A DNA stretch of 64,000 nucleotides, taken from contig REDL01000124.1 of assembly GCA_007693505.1 (NCBI GenBank), positions 1 through 64,000 on the forward strand, given 5' to 3'. Made by a program: the position numbers and the translations under genes. This stretch comes from Desulfovibrionales bacterium. Its GTDB lineage: Bacteria; Desulfobacterota; Desulfovibrionia; Desulfovibrionales; Desulfonatronaceae. The notes under the pieces were generated by a model. That model made no database searches and was not told the origin of the DNA. It worked only from the letters and a program-made list of their open reading frames with translations. Of the stretch, positions 18,403-27,554 are shown in pieces (positions within the stretch are counted from its first letter, which is position 1; the number at the start of each line of letters is the position of its first letter).

Positions 18403-19437
18403 ATGATCAAAACATCGTTCTCGCCCTGGCCCCGAATTCTGCGCCCACTTTGCGCACTCTGCCTGCTTCTCCTGCTGGCCGCTCCAGCTCTGGCCCAGAC
18501 GCCGCTGCGATTCACCCTGGACTGGAAGTTCGAGGGTCCCATCGCCCCCTACCTGCTGGCCCATGCCAGGGGCTACTTCGCCGAGGAAGGCCTGAACGTG
18601 ACCATCGATTCCGGGACCGGCTCGGCCGGCGCCGTGAACCGGGTCGCCTCCGGAGCCTACGACGTCGGCTTCGCGGATATCAACGCCATGATCGAGTTCA
18701 ACGTGAACAACCCTGAGCAGGCCCTCAAGGCCGTGCTCATGATTTACGACCATCCGCCCTTCGCCATTTTCGCGAAAAAAGAAAGCGGCATCCTGACCCC
18801 GGCCGACCTTGAGGGCAAAACCCTGGGGGCGCCCGTCTTCGACTCTCCGCGTAAGACCTTTTCCGCCTTTGCCGCAGCCACCGGCCTGGATGCCGACGCC
18901 GTGACCTGGACCTCCATGGATCCGCCCCTGCGCGAGCCCATGCTGCTGCGCGGGCAAGTGGATGCCATTTCCGGCTTCTATTTCACCAGTCTGCTCAACC
19001 TGGACAACCTGGGCATTCCCGCCGAGGACCTGACGATCTTTCTCTATCCGGACTACGGTGTAAATCTTTACGGCAACGCCATCATCATTTCCCCACAGCT
19101 TGCCGCCCAGCCCGAGGTGGTCAAGGGCTTTCTGCGCGCCGTGGTCCGCGGCTGGGCCGAAACTCTGGAGGACCCAGCAGCGGCCATCGCCTACGTCCGG
19201 CAGCGCGACGGTTTGATCGACGTGGACCTGGAAACCCGGCGGCTAAAACTGGCCATTGAGACGAGTGTTGCCACGGAATTCGCCGCGGAAAACGGCATGG
19301 GCGACGTGGACGACGAACGTCTGAACAACGCCATTGCCGAAGTCGTGAACGCCTTCAACCTGCCCGTGAGCCCGGCACCGGAAACCGTTTTCGACCGCTC
19401 CTTCCTGCCTGACCAGGAAGCCCGAAAGATATTCTAA
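18403..19437 (+). CDS. ABC transporter substrate-binding protein, NMT1/THI5-like
   Basis: 344 residues from the ATG at 18403, with GGAGG just upstream. There is a clear signal peptide (hydrophobic run CALCLLLLLAAPALAQ). The mature part begins with LRFTLDWKFEGPIAPYLLAHARGYFAEEGL, the hallmark of the NMT1/THI5 family of periplasmic proteins for pyrimidines, nitrate/taurine-like solutes and related compounds. It is the first gene of an importer set, 3 bases before the ATPase. Given the hydroxylase and amidohydrolase genes downstream, a nucleobase or similar N-heterocycle is a reasonable guess for the ligand. Confidence 0.85.
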   Translation: MIKTSFSPWPRILRPLCALCLLLLLAAPALAQTPLRFTLDWKFEGPIAPYLLAHARGYFAEEGLNVTIDSGTGSAGAVNRVASGAYDVGFADINAMIEFNVNNPEQALKAVLMIYDHPPFAIFAKKESGILTPADLEGKTLGAPVFDSPRKTFSAFAAATGLDADAVTWTSMDPPLREPMLLRGQVDAISGFYFTSLLNLDNLGIPAEDLTIFLYPDYGVNLYGNAIIISPQLAAQPEVVKGFLRAVVRGWAETLEDPAAAIAYVRQRDGLIDVDLETRRLKLAIETSVATEFAAENGMGDVDDERLNNAIAEVVNAFNLPVSPAPETVFDRSFLPDQEARKIF

Positions 19438-19440
19438 CCC

Positions 19441-20307
19441 ATGACAGCACAAGCAGACCACGCTGACCCGCACGGCCAAACCGGCCGTGCGGGTCTCTTC
19501 GTCGAGATTAAAGACGTCGACCTGGCCTACGGGGAGGATGCCGAAAGCCTGGCCGTCCAGGGCCTCAACCTGGATATCCGCGAAGGGGACTTCGTGGCCG
19601 TGGTCGGTCCCTCCGGGTGCGGCAAGTCCACCCTGCTCAAACTGGTCACCGGCCTGATGCCTCCGACCCAAGGCGCGGTCTACGTGGACGGCAACCGGGT
19701 CAACGGCACGCTGTCCTTCGTGGGTATGGCCTTCCAGAACCCCACCCTCCTGCCGTGGCGCAACACCCTGCGCAACATCATGCTCCCCCTGGAAATCGTG
19801 GAGCCGCACCGGAGCCGACTGCGCAGGGAAAAAGTCGCGTACCTGGAGCACGCCCGCAATCTGCTGCGGACCGTGGGCCTGGCACCCTATGAATCCAAAC
19901 ATCCCTGGGAACTCTCCGGCGGCATGCGCCAGCGGGCCAATCTCTGCCGTGCCCTGATCCACGACCCCCGCCTGCTGATGCTGGACGAACCCTTTGGAGC
20001 CCTGGACGCCTTCACCCGCGAGGAACTCTGGTGCGTGCTGGCCGATCTGCGCCGCGCCAAACAGCTCACCGTGGTCCTGGTGACCCACGACCTGCGAGAG
20101 GCCGTATTCCTTGCGGACACGGTGTACGTCATGAGCAGCCGCCCAGGGCGCATCGTCCACAGCCGCCGCGTGGATCTGCCCGGAACGCGCACCCTGGAAA
20201 CCTGCTACGAACCGGCCTTCGTGGACATCGTCCACGAGCTGCGCGGCCACATCGAACGTGTGCGCTGCGACGGCCCTCAAGGAATCGCCGATGTCCCCAC
20301 TGCGTAA
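19441..20307 (+). CDS. ABC transporter ATP-binding protein (NitT/TauT family)
   Basis: 288 residues. Walker A is GPSGCGKSTLLKL, the Q loop is in AFQNPTLLPWR, the signature is LSGGMRQRANLCRAL and Walker B is LLMLDEPFGALDAF. It energises import from the binding protein upstream through the permease that follows. Its end overlaps the permease start by 17 bases. The D-loop and the ATRRTLW-like contact typical of SsuB/TauB proteins fit this family. Confidence 0.92.
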   Translation: MTAQADHADPHGQTGRAGLFVEIKDVDLAYGEDAESLAVQGLNLDIREGDFVAVVGPSGCGKSTLLKLVTGLMPPTQGAVYVDGNRVNGTLSFVGMAFQNPTLLPWRNTLRNIMLPLEIVEPHRSRLRREKVAYLEHARNLLRTVGLAPYESKHPWELSGGMRQRANLCRALIHDPRLLMLDEPFGALDAFTREELWCVLADLRRAKQLTVVLVTHDLREAVFLADTVYVMSSRPGRIVHSRRVDLPGTRTLETCYEPAFVDIVHELRGHIERVRCDGPQGIADVPTA

Positions 20308-21052
20308 AAACCTGGAACGCTTTTCCCCGGTCATCGTCACCGTGGCCATGTTCGTGGCCTGGGAAGCCGTGGCCCGTTTGGCCAAAATCCCCAGCTATAT
20401 CCTGCCGCCGCCCAGCGAGGCCGTGATGGCCGGCTACGAGTTTGCCGGACCCATCAGCAAACACGCCCTGCAGACCTTGTACACCACCTTGGCCGGGTTC
20501 GGCTTGGCCGTGGTCTTCGGACTGCTTGTGGGCGTGATCATCGGGTCATCCAAACTGCTCTACCGGGCCTTTTACCCCATCTTGATCGGCTTCAACTCCG
20601 TACCCAAGGTGGCCCTTGTCCCTCTGCTGGTGATCTGGTTCGGCATCGGTACGGTCCCGGCGATCATCACCGCGTTTTTGATCTCCTTCTTTCCCGTGGT
20701 GGTCAACGTGGCCACCGGCCTGGCGACCATTGAGCCGGAACTGGAGGACGTGCTCCGAGTTCTGGGCGCGTCCAAGCTCACCATTCTGCTCAAGGTGGGC
20801 ATCCCCAATTCCCTGCCCTATTTCTTCGCCTCGCTGAAGATCGCCGTGACCCTGGCTTTCGTCGGATCAGTGATCTCCGAAACCGTGGCCTCCAACGCGG
20901 GCATCGGCTACCTGATGATGTCCGCCAGCGCCCGGTTCAACGTACCCCTGGTCTTTGCGGGGCTGATCGTCATCGCGGCCATGGGTATCGGGATGTACGC
21001 CATCTTCGCGACCCTGGAAAAACGGACCACGGGCTGGGCCTTCCGAAGCTAA
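20291..21052 (+). CDS. ABC transporter permease (NitT/TauT family)
   Basis: 253 residues from the ATG at 20291. There are about six membrane segments, with the EAA-type coupling loop in DVLRVLGASKLTILLKVGIPNSLPYFFASLKIA. The N-terminal PSYILPPPSEAV segment is typical of SsuC/TauC-like permeases. Overlap with the ATPase gene and a 21-base gap to the PLP enzyme gene show one transcript. Confidence 0.92.
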   Translation: MSPLRKNLERFSPVIVTVAMFVAWEAVARLAKIPSYILPPPSEAVMAGYEFAGPISKHALQTLYTTLAGFGLAVVFGLLVGVIIGSSKLLYRAFYPILIGFNSVPKVALVPLLVIWFGIGTVPAIITAFLISFFPVVVNVATGLATIEPELEDVLRVLGASKLTILLKVGIPNSLPYFFASLKIAVTLAFVGSVISETVASNAGIGYLMMSASARFNVPLVFAGLIVIAAMGIGMYAIFATLEKRTTGWAFRS

Positions 21053-21073
21053 CTCTTCACCAAGGAAACGTTC

Positions 21074-22390
21074 ATGACCACGGGCCACGCCGCCACGCCG
21101 CCGTTTCCCCAAGGCCCCTTCGTCACCCACGCCGTCTGCCAAATCTGTGGCAGAACCGTCGCCCCCAGTGACATGGGCTACGTCTGCCCGGACCATGCCG
21201 GAGACCTCAAGGACGAGGGCATCCTGGATCTGCGCTACGACTACCAGGCGGCCCGATCCGCATTCACTCCGGAACTCCTGACCCGGGGGCCCCAAACCCT
21301 GTGGCGTTACCGCTCCCTCCTGCCCCTGCCTCTGGAAGCCGAAACACCGCACCTGACCGTCGGCTGGACGCCCCTGTACGAATCACCGCGCCTAGCCAAG
21401 CTGCTGGGCGTGGCCCGGGTGCTGATCAAGGACGAGACCCACCAGCCCACGGCCTCGCTCAAGGACCGGGCCAGCGCCCTGGCCGTTGCCCAGGCCAGGT
21501 CCATGGGCCTGACCACCGTGGCCTGCGCCAGCACGGGCAACGCCGCCGCGGCCCTGGCCGGCATGGCCGCATCCATGAACCTGGAATGCATGATCTTCGT
21601 CCCGGCCTCGGCTCCCCAGGCCAAGGTGGCCCAACTGCTGGCCTTTGGTGCCCGGGTCTTCACCGTGCAGGGCAGCTACGACGACGCCTTCGACCTGTGC
21701 ATGGCCGCCTGCCAGGTCCGCCCCTGGTACAACCGCAACACCGCCTACAACCCCTTCATGACCGAGGGCAAAAAGACGGCGGCCTTTGAAATCGCCGAGC
21801 AGTCCGGTTGGGAGGTCCCGAACCGGGTCTTCGTCGGCGTGGGCGACGGCTGCATCATCGGCGGCCTGCACAAAGGCTTCGCCGACCTGAAAGCCCTGGG
21901 CCTGACCACCCGCCTGCCCCGACTGATGGGCGTTCAGGCCGCGGGCAGCGACTACCTCCACCAAGCCTGGCACAACAACGAAGACCCGCTGACCAAACCC
22001 GCCATCCCGGCCCACACCGTGGCCGACTCCATCTCCGCCGGCCTGCCCCGCGACCGCCTCAAAGCCCTGGCCGCGGTCCGGGAAACCCACGGCGCGTTCA
22101 TCAAAGTGGACGACCCAACCATCCTCCACGCCATCCCCACCCTGGCTCAAAACACCGGCGTCTTCGCCGAACCGGCAGGCGCTGCGGCCCTTGCCGGCGC
22201 CCTGACCGCTGGCCAAGCCGGAAATCTTTCCTCCGAGGAAACCATCTGCCTGCTGATCACCGGCTCCGGCCTAAAGGATGTCGCCTCGGCCATTCAGGCC
22301 TGCTCGGACAGGAACCTTACGCCGATGTCGGTTCCTGTTGGCCGGAAAGGTCTGGATCAAGTCTTGGCGGCCTTGTCTGCGGAGGAGTAG
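21074..22390 (+). CDS. Fold-type-II PLP enzyme, threonine synthase-like
   Basis: 438 residues. The PLP lysine is Lys130 in TASLKDRASAL, and the phosphate-side loop STGNAAAALAG follows. The N-terminus carries a small knuckle (CQICGRTV and a later CPDH) as in long-form threonine synthases. The protein lacks housekeeping neighbours and sits directly behind an importer, so a catabolic lyase acting on an amino acid such as diaminopropionate or serine is at least as likely as threonine synthesis. Family assignment is firm; the reaction is not. Confidence 0.8.
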   Translation: MTTGHAATPPFPQGPFVTHAVCQICGRTVAPSDMGYVCPDHAGDLKDEGILDLRYDYQAARSAFTPELLTRGPQTLWRYRSLLPLPLEAETPHLTVGWTPLYESPRLAKLLGVARVLIKDETHQPTASLKDRASALAVAQARSMGLTTVACASTGNAAAALAGMAASMNLECMIFVPASAPQAKVAQLLAFGARVFTVQGSYDDAFDLCMAACQVRPWYNRNTAYNPFMTEGKKTAAFEIAEQSGWEVPNRVFVGVGDGCIIGGLHKGFADLKALGLTTRLPRLMGVQAAGSDYLHQAWHNNEDPLTKPAIPAHTVADSISAGLPRDRLKALAAVRETHGAFIKVDDPTILHAIPTLAQNTGVFAEPAGAAALAGALTAGQAGNLSSEETICLLITGSGLKDVASAIQACSDRNLTPMSVPVGRKGLDQVLAALSAEE

Positions 22391-22464
22391 CTCTGCCTAG
22401 AGTTGTCATCGAGCCGAAAGAACACCCGTCCTCGCGAAGAAGGAGAGGGCTATCCTTACATCTG

Positions 22465-22470
22465 TATAAT
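22465..22470 (+). promoter_or_regulatory. Candidate -10 element of the first accessory island
   Basis: A perfect TATAAT preceded directly by TG lies 30 bases before the ATG at 22500; AAAGGA is the ribosome-binding site. No good -35 is seen at 16-18 bases, so an extended -10 type is proposed. It suggests that the unknown gene is transcribed by itself. Confidence 0.4.
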
Positions 22471-22499
22471 CAGTATGTTCCGATGAATATGGGAAAGGA

Positions 22500-23216
22500 A
22501 TGAAGAATCAATATTTCGGAGATATCAACGACTATCGAAAATACGGCTTACTACGGGCTATTGCTCAATGTAGTCGGCTTCGTCTGCTGGTTGCGTGGAT
22601 GCTTACTCCCGACGATGGAAGCACGGACGGCAAATTCATTTCCTATCTGGATAACCCGACAAAATGGGCGCATCACGATCCTGTTCTCTTTCAGAGATTG
22701 AAAGAGCTCGTGGATTCCAACCAGCAATGCCAAGTGCACATGATCGAAACATCGGATCTCATCCGAATCGCTGGTTATTTTTCAGCAAAAGTACCTGATG
22801 CCGCGCTTGAGCGTTTAAGTTGGTTTAAGTCGTTAATGGACGAAGCGAGGGTGCATGATTTCGTATTCTTAGATCCAGATAACGGACTCGAAGTGAAATC
22901 AAGGCCCTATGGTGCGAAGAACTCATCGAAATTTCTGTATTGGCGGGAAGTTGAAGCGCTTTGGTCATCAGGAAAATCTCTATTGATATACCAGCACTTC
23001 ATCCGTGAGAAGCGGACTACGTTCATTCAGCGCATGCTTGAGGCACTACGCAGAGCAACGCCCGGATCGTTCGTCGAAGCTTTTTCTACACCTCATGTGG
23101 TATTCCTCATGGCATTGCAGCCTAGCCACCATTCAATACACTGGCCGGTTGTTAATAACGTCCAAGAGCGGTGGGCAGGCCAAATTCAGCACTGGGATTT
23201 AACTATTTCCAAATAA
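22500..23216 (+). CDS. Unrecognised protein with a DPDNG motif
   Basis: 238 residues. I know the N-terminus (KNQYFGDINDYRKYGLLR) only as that of a scattered family of uncharacterised proteins. A segment VFLDPDNGLEV (about residues 119-129) looks like the acidic-Pro loop of a Rossmann-type methyltransferase or nuclease and is followed by SLLIYQHF and an Arg-rich helix. No signal peptide or membrane segment is present. The gene is visibly AT-richer than its neighbours, and it stands alone behind its own -10 box. This suggests horizontal gain; a defence or nucleic-acid role is possible but unproven. Confidence 0.7.
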   Translation: MKNQYFGDINDYRKYGLLRAIAQCSRLRLLVAWMLTPDDGSTDGKFISYLDNPTKWAHHDPVLFQRLKELVDSNQQCQVHMIETSDLIRIAGYFSAKVPDAALERLSWFKSLMDEARVHDFVFLDPDNGLEVKSRPYGAKNSSKFLYWREVEALWSSGKSLLIYQHFIREKRTTFIQRMLEALRRATPGSFVEAFSTPHVVFLMALQPSHHSIHWPVVNNVQERWAGQIQHWDLTISK

Positions 23217-23281
23217 AGCTACCACCATAAGAACCTAACCCTCTAACATCGAAAGGCTTCACACAAAACAGAGAACAACCC

Positions 23282-23362
23282 TTGCACCCCGTCAAAGTCC
23301 ATCGTGACCATCTCCACGAACTGACGGACCTGCCCAACATCGGGTGGGGGGTGAGCACATGA
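23282..23362 (+). pseudogene. Truncated copy of the Cdd1-like gene start
   Basis: Starting with TTG, 21 codons read HPVKVHRDHLHELTDLPNIG, which match the first residues of the intact gene at 24273; the 63 bases differ at only 7 positions by my count. After GG the frame runs into unrelated sequence and stops, the stop overlapping the KilA-N start as ATGA. It is the remnant left when the KilA-N gene came to sit between two copies. Confidence 0.7.
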
Positions 23363-24216
23363 CAACGAAAAAACGTGAAATTGAGGTGATGGATGCGCGA
23401 ATCACCATCTTCCGGTTGGCCGAAAGAGATTTCATCTCACTCACCGACATCGCCCGCCACCGAGATACTGAGCGGTCCGACGATCTGATTCGGAACTGGA
23501 TTCGCAATCGGAACACCCTGGAATTTCTCGGGATATGGGAGCAGATCCACAACCCCGATTTTAATTCCGTCGAATTCGACGGGTTTAGAATGCAGGCAGG
23601 TCTCAACAGCTTCACCCTGGCGCCGAAGCAGTGGATTCAACGTACTCAGGCCAGGGGGATTGTTTCCAGGGCGGGGCGTTACGGCGGCACCTTCGCCCAC
23701 CGTGACATCGCCTTCGAGTTCGCCTCGTGGGTGTCAGTGGAGTTCAAGCTCTACCTGATCATGGAATTTCAACGGCTCAAGGAGACCGAGCAGGCGCAGT
23801 TGGGCTGGGACATTAAACGCAATCTAACCAAGATCAATTACCGCATTCACACCGATGCCATCAAGGCGAACCTCATCCCGCCGGAATTGACCAGGCAAGA
23901 AGTCAATTTCGTCTATGCCAGTGAGGCGGACGTGCTGAACATGGCGCTTTTCGGCATGACGGCCAAACAATGGCGGGATGCGAATCCCAAGGGAAAAGGC
24001 AACATCCGCGACCAAGCCAACGCTGCCCAGTTGGTCTGCTTGGCCAATCTGGAAAACTTGAACGCGCTTTTCATCAAGGAAGGAATCAAGCAACCTGAGC
24101 GACTGCGAAAGCTGAACCGCATTGCCATCGAACAAATGGCAATCTTGACCACCGACCGGAGCATCAAACGACTGGAAGGTGGGGTCATCAATGACTCCTC
24201 AAGGTCTATAGATTAA
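23359..24216 (+). CDS. KilA-N domain protein
   Basis: 285 residues from the ATG at 23359. The N-terminal half is a KilA-N DNA-binding domain (SLTDIARHRDTERSDDLIRN, then RTQARGIVSRAGRYGGTFAH and the helix FEFASWVSVEFKLYL). The C-terminal half is helical and resembles the partner region of many stand-alone KilA-N proteins in bacterial chromosomes. The family comes from phages and large DNA viruses, but no other phage gene is near. It is flanked by a partial and a complete copy of the Cdd1 gene start. Confidence 0.85.
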   Translation: MTTKKREIEVMDARITIFRLAERDFISLTDIARHRDTERSDDLIRNWIRNRNTLEFLGIWEQIHNPDFNSVEFDGFRMQAGLNSFTLAPKQWIQRTQARGIVSRAGRYGGTFAHRDIAFEFASWVSVEFKLYLIMEFQRLKETEQAQLGWDIKRNLTKINYRIHTDAIKANLIPPELTRQEVNFVYASEADVLNMALFGMTAKQWRDANPKGKGNIRDQANAAQLVCLANLENLNALFIKEGIKQPERLRKLNRIAIEQMAILTTDRSIKRLEGGVINDSSRSID

Positions 24217-24272
24217 TTCCTGGTTGAAATATCTCAACAGTCCACGCACAGCATACAGCCAAGGAGCCTCCT

Positions 24273-24566
24273 TTGCACCCCGCCAAAGTCCACCGCGACC
24301 ATCTCCACAACCTGACGGATCTGCCGAACATCGGGCGGGCCATGGCCGAGGATCTTCGGCTTTTGGGCGTTCACCGGCCCGAACAACTCAAAGGCCTGGA
24401 CCCGCTGGAAATGTATGAACGCCTCCAGACCATCACCGGCAAACGGCAAGATCCATGCATGCTCGACGTGTTTCTTTCCGTGACCAGGTTCATAAACGGC
24501 GAAGCGCCCCGTTCCTGGTGGGAATATACCCAGGAACGCAAACGGATGCTGGAATCTATTCGCTGA
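24273..24566 (+). CDS. Helix-hairpin-helix protein, Cdd1-like
   Basis: 97 residues with a TTG start; AAGGAG is placed 7 bases upstream. The helix-hairpin-helix LTDLPNIGRAMAEDLRLLGV lies at residues 14-33, followed by LDPLEMYERL and a C-terminal CMLDVFLSVTRFINGE helix. The pattern matches the small pathogenicity-locus Cdd1 family, whose role is unknown and which probably binds DNA. Its 5' end is duplicated at 23282. It is convergent with the Fic gene. Confidence 0.75.
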   Translation: MHPAKVHRDHLHNLTDLPNIGRAMAEDLRLLGVHRPEQLKGLDPLEMYERLQTITGKRQDPCMLDVFLSVTRFINGEAPRSWWEYTQERKRMLESIR

Positions 24567-24594
24567 AATCCAGGCGGTGAGCGCCAACGGACCA

Positions 24595-25596
24595 TTATGA
24601 CCGGTACACCACGGCCTGACGCCCCTTGTCGGTCAAGCGATATTTCTGCAGGCGGCTGTTGGGCTTGTCGGGAATGGTCATCTCAATCAGCCCGTCGGCC
24701 AGGGCCGGTTTGAGGTAGCGCTCGCGGAACGATTTCCGGTCCGAGAGGCCCAGGGCCATCTGTAACGCTTCTCGGCCCATCTCGCCCTGAATCACCGCCA
24801 GCAAATCACCAACTTGGGGGGTGACTTGAGGGGCGACTTGGGGGGCGAAGGTGGTCACGGTCTCCAGGATCATCCGCAACATGAAGGCGATGAAGGGCGC
24901 GGAATCGGTCTGATTGGTGCTCTCCCGCAAGACCTGGTAATACTCTGCCTGGTGCTCAAAGATCAGGCTTTCCACCGGGATATCGGCGAACAGGGGATTC
25001 CAGCTGGCGAGAATCAGGCTCTGCCACAGCCGCCCCATCCGGCCGTTGCCGTCGGCGAAGGGATGAATGAATTCGAATTCGGAGTGAAAGACTGAGCTGG
25101 AAATGAGCGGATGGGCTTCGGTGGCGCTCAACCAGGCGAACAGGTCGGCCATCAGCCGTGGCGCCCGGCCGGCGGGTGGCGCCATGTGGATCACCTCTTG
25201 GCCCGCCATCACTCCCACGCCACCGCGCCGGTACCTTCCCGCTTCGTCGATAAGGCCGGACATCAAAATTCGATGCGCCTCCAGCAGATCCTTTTCCATC
25301 CTGGGCTTCCAGGTATCAAAACGTTCATAGGCGGCCAACGCGTTCTTCACCTCTTGCACCTCACGTGGCGGAGCGATGACCCGTTTGCCCTCCAAGATGG
25401 CGCTGATCTACGCCTCACTCAGGGTGTTGCCCTCGATGACCAGCGAACCATGAATGGTGCGGACGCGATTGATGCGCCTCAAACGGAGCGCACGGGCCTG
25501 GTCCCTGAGCACGGTCAGCCGCCCGACGGCCTCGCTGATTGCGGCGACCCGGTTCAGGATTTCCGGGGTGATGGTGAAGGGCGGCTGGTATTTCAT
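24595..25596 (-). pseudogene. Fic family AMP-transferase gene broken by an in-frame TAG
   Basis: Read from the ATG at 25596 (AGGAAGG upstream), the gene would encode 333 residues but has TAG as codon 63 (25408-25410). Both sides are in the same frame and continue the family sequence (SLVIEGNTLSEA, stop, ISAILEGKRVIAPP), so a CAG-to-TAG change is the simplest cause. The inhibitory motif SLVIEGN lies before the stop (residues 51-57). The catalytic motif HPFADGNGRMGR (178-189) and a winged-helix tail lie after it and look intact. A TTG at 25395 could restart translation. Fic enzymes AMPylate target proteins. Confidence 0.85.
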
Positions 25597-25986
25597 GTTG
25601 CCTTCCTGACTGTTTGAAATAGCCGGCTCCGCTGACTCATGCCGGGATTTGGGGAGATGGAAGCAGGCTGGAACCAATGCGAATCACCCCAATGCCCGGT
25701 TGCTGGCTGAAATAGCGACAGCTACCGTGCCGTCCATGCTTGAGACTCCTCCCCGCCCTGCTTGAATTTCTCAACAGATGTCCGTCTCGCATTCAATAAT
25801 GCAGAGAAACCCCGGCCCGCCCTCCTCAAGCCATTAAGGCTTGAAGCACGCTCCTTCTGCTGGTAACTACCCGAGACAGCCTGCCTGAGAATCCACCCTC
25901 CCCGACACACGGGCGGCTCCGCTTTGCAAGCGGTGGACGATACGACACCGATCCCACCAACATCTTTACTGCAAAAGGAACTCATC
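25597..25986. other. Intergenic stretch between the Fic gene and the second PLP enzyme
   Basis: 390 bases hold no supported gene. The region must contain the start signals of the fic remnant on minus and of the PLP gene on plus. No repeat or clear promoter was found. The right half is GC-rich like the catabolic genes, so the island border probably falls here. Confidence 0.5.
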
Positions 25987-27468
25987 ATGTCCGCGGCCAT
26001 CGATCTGACCATCAATCAAGCCGGGCTGGACCGGGCCGTGGACCGGGCCCGGGAGCGCGGCATCATCATTCCCACCTTTGCCCAGATGCGCGACCCGCGA
26101 ACCATCCCCGCGGCCATCCGTGAGAAGCTGGCCCGCCTCGGTCTCTGGGACCTGGACCCGGCCAACCTGTTCCGGATCACTTGGCGCAACGAGCCCACGG
26201 CCTCGGGCGGCGGCTTCGGCGGAGTCAACCATCTGGTTCTGCCGCCGGAACTGACCGGCGCTCCCTGCCGGATCATGGTCCTGACCGGCAAGTGGTTCCC
26301 CACGGGCGCGCACAAGGTCGGCGCGGCCTTCGGCTGCCTGGTGCCCCGGCTGGTCACCGGCCAGTTCGACCCCACCACCCAGAAGGCGGTCTGGCCCTCC
26401 ACGGGCAACTACTGCCGGGGCGGGGCCTATGACTCGGCCCTGCTGGGCTGTTCGTCCATCGCCATCCTGCCCGAGGGCATGAGCCGGGAGCGCTTCGAAT
26501 GGCTGACCAGGGTGGCCGGGGAGATCATCAAGACGCCGGGGTCGGAATCCAACGTCAAGGAGATTTTCGACAAATGCCATGAGCTGCGGGCTTCCGGCGA
26601 CGACGTGGTCATCTTCAACCAGTTTGACGAGTTCGGAAACTACCTCTGGCACCACGAGATCACCGGCCCGGCCCTGGAAGAGGTCCTGACCGGGCTGACG
26701 GACAAGCCCTCCCGGATTCGCGGCCTGATCCTGGCCACCGGCTCGGGCGGGACCCTGGCCGCCGGGGACTACCTCAAGGCCCGCTTTCCGGCCCTGAAAA
26801 TCGCGGCCTGCGAGGCCAGCCAGTGCCCGACCCTGCTCTTCAACGGCTTCGGTGAGCACCGCATCGAGGGCATTGGCGACAAGCACGTGCCCTGGGTGCA
26901 TAACGTCAAGAACACGGACATGCTCCTGGCCATCGATGACGAGGCTCCCATGCAGCTCATCCGCCTAGCCAACGAGGAGGCCGGGCGCGAGTACCTGACC
27001 TCCCGGGGCATAAACCCGGCCCTGGCGGAGCAGCTGGACCTGATCGGCATCTCCGGATGGTCGAACATCATTGCCGCGGCCAAGTTCGCCAAATGGTTCG
27101 AGCTGGGGCCGGACGACCTGGTGGCCACCGTGGCCACGGACTCCATGGAAATGTACGGCAGCCGCCTGGAAGAACTGACCGCCGAGCGCGGCCCCTTCAC
27201 CGCCACGGACGCCGCCGTGGCCTTCGAGCGCCACCTGCTGGGCCAGGGGCTGGACAACATTCTGGAGCTGAACCACTGGGACCGCAAACGCGTCCACAAC
27301 CTGAAGTACTTCACCTGGGTCGAGCAGCAGGGCAAGACCTACGAGGAAATCCAGGCCCAATGGCACGACGAGGACTACTGGACCGGGATCCCCCGCCAAC
27401 TGGAGGAGATCGACCGGCTGATCGAGAAGTTCAACGAGCGGGTGGGGTTGTTGGCTGAGCTTGGGTAG
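25987..27468 (+). CDS. Fold-type-II PLP enzyme associated with molybdenum hydroxylase clusters
   Basis: 493 residues, AAGGAA 6-7 bases before the ATG. The PLP lysine is proposed as Lys110 in PTGAHKVGAAFG. STGNYCRGGAYDS (substrate-side loop) and ATGSGGTLAAG (phosphate-binding loop) follow, as in the cysteine synthase/tryptophan synthase beta superfamily. The protein is longer than O-acetylserine lyases, with a C-terminal helical extension (about residues 400-493). I know such long PLP proteins as neighbours of selenium-dependent molybdenum hydroxylases, and the hydroxylase gene lies just downstream here. The reaction is unknown; ammonia elimination from a diamino acid is one possibility. Confidence 0.75.
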   Translation: MSAAIDLTINQAGLDRAVDRARERGIIIPTFAQMRDPRTIPAAIREKLARLGLWDLDPANLFRITWRNEPTASGGGFGGVNHLVLPPELTGAPCRIMVLTGKWFPTGAHKVGAAFGCLVPRLVTGQFDPTTQKAVWPSTGNYCRGGAYDSALLGCSSIAILPEGMSRERFEWLTRVAGEIIKTPGSESNVKEIFDKCHELRASGDDVVIFNQFDEFGNYLWHHEITGPALEEVLTGLTDKPSRIRGLILATGSGGTLAAGDYLKARFPALKIAACEASQCPTLLFNGFGEHRIEGIGDKHVPWVHNVKNTDMLLAIDDEAPMQLIRLANEEAGREYLTSRGINPALAEQLDLIGISGWSNIIAAAKFAKWFELGPDDLVATVATDSMEMYGSRLEELTAERGPFTATDAAVAFERHLLGQGLDNILELNHWDRKRVHNLKYFTWVEQQGKTYEEIQAQWHDEDYWTGIPRQLEEIDRLIEKFNERVGLLAELG

Positions 27469-27554
27469 ATATGCGGTGCACCCCGCCCGAACGTCGTTTA
27501 AGCGATTTTGAGTCGGTTCACCGTTGAGGTTCGTCTTTGAGGACGAGGATATCC

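Noticed and set aside
25408-25410. TAG in the Fic gene as a pyrrolysine codon
   Set aside because: No Pyl context is known for Fic proteins, and the position fits a plain CAG-to-TAG change. No pyl gene is in the window.
22500-25596. A prophage, suggested by the KilA-N gene
   Set aside because: No integrase, terminase, capsid, tail or lysis gene and no attachment sites are present. KilA-N genes also occur alone in chromosomes.
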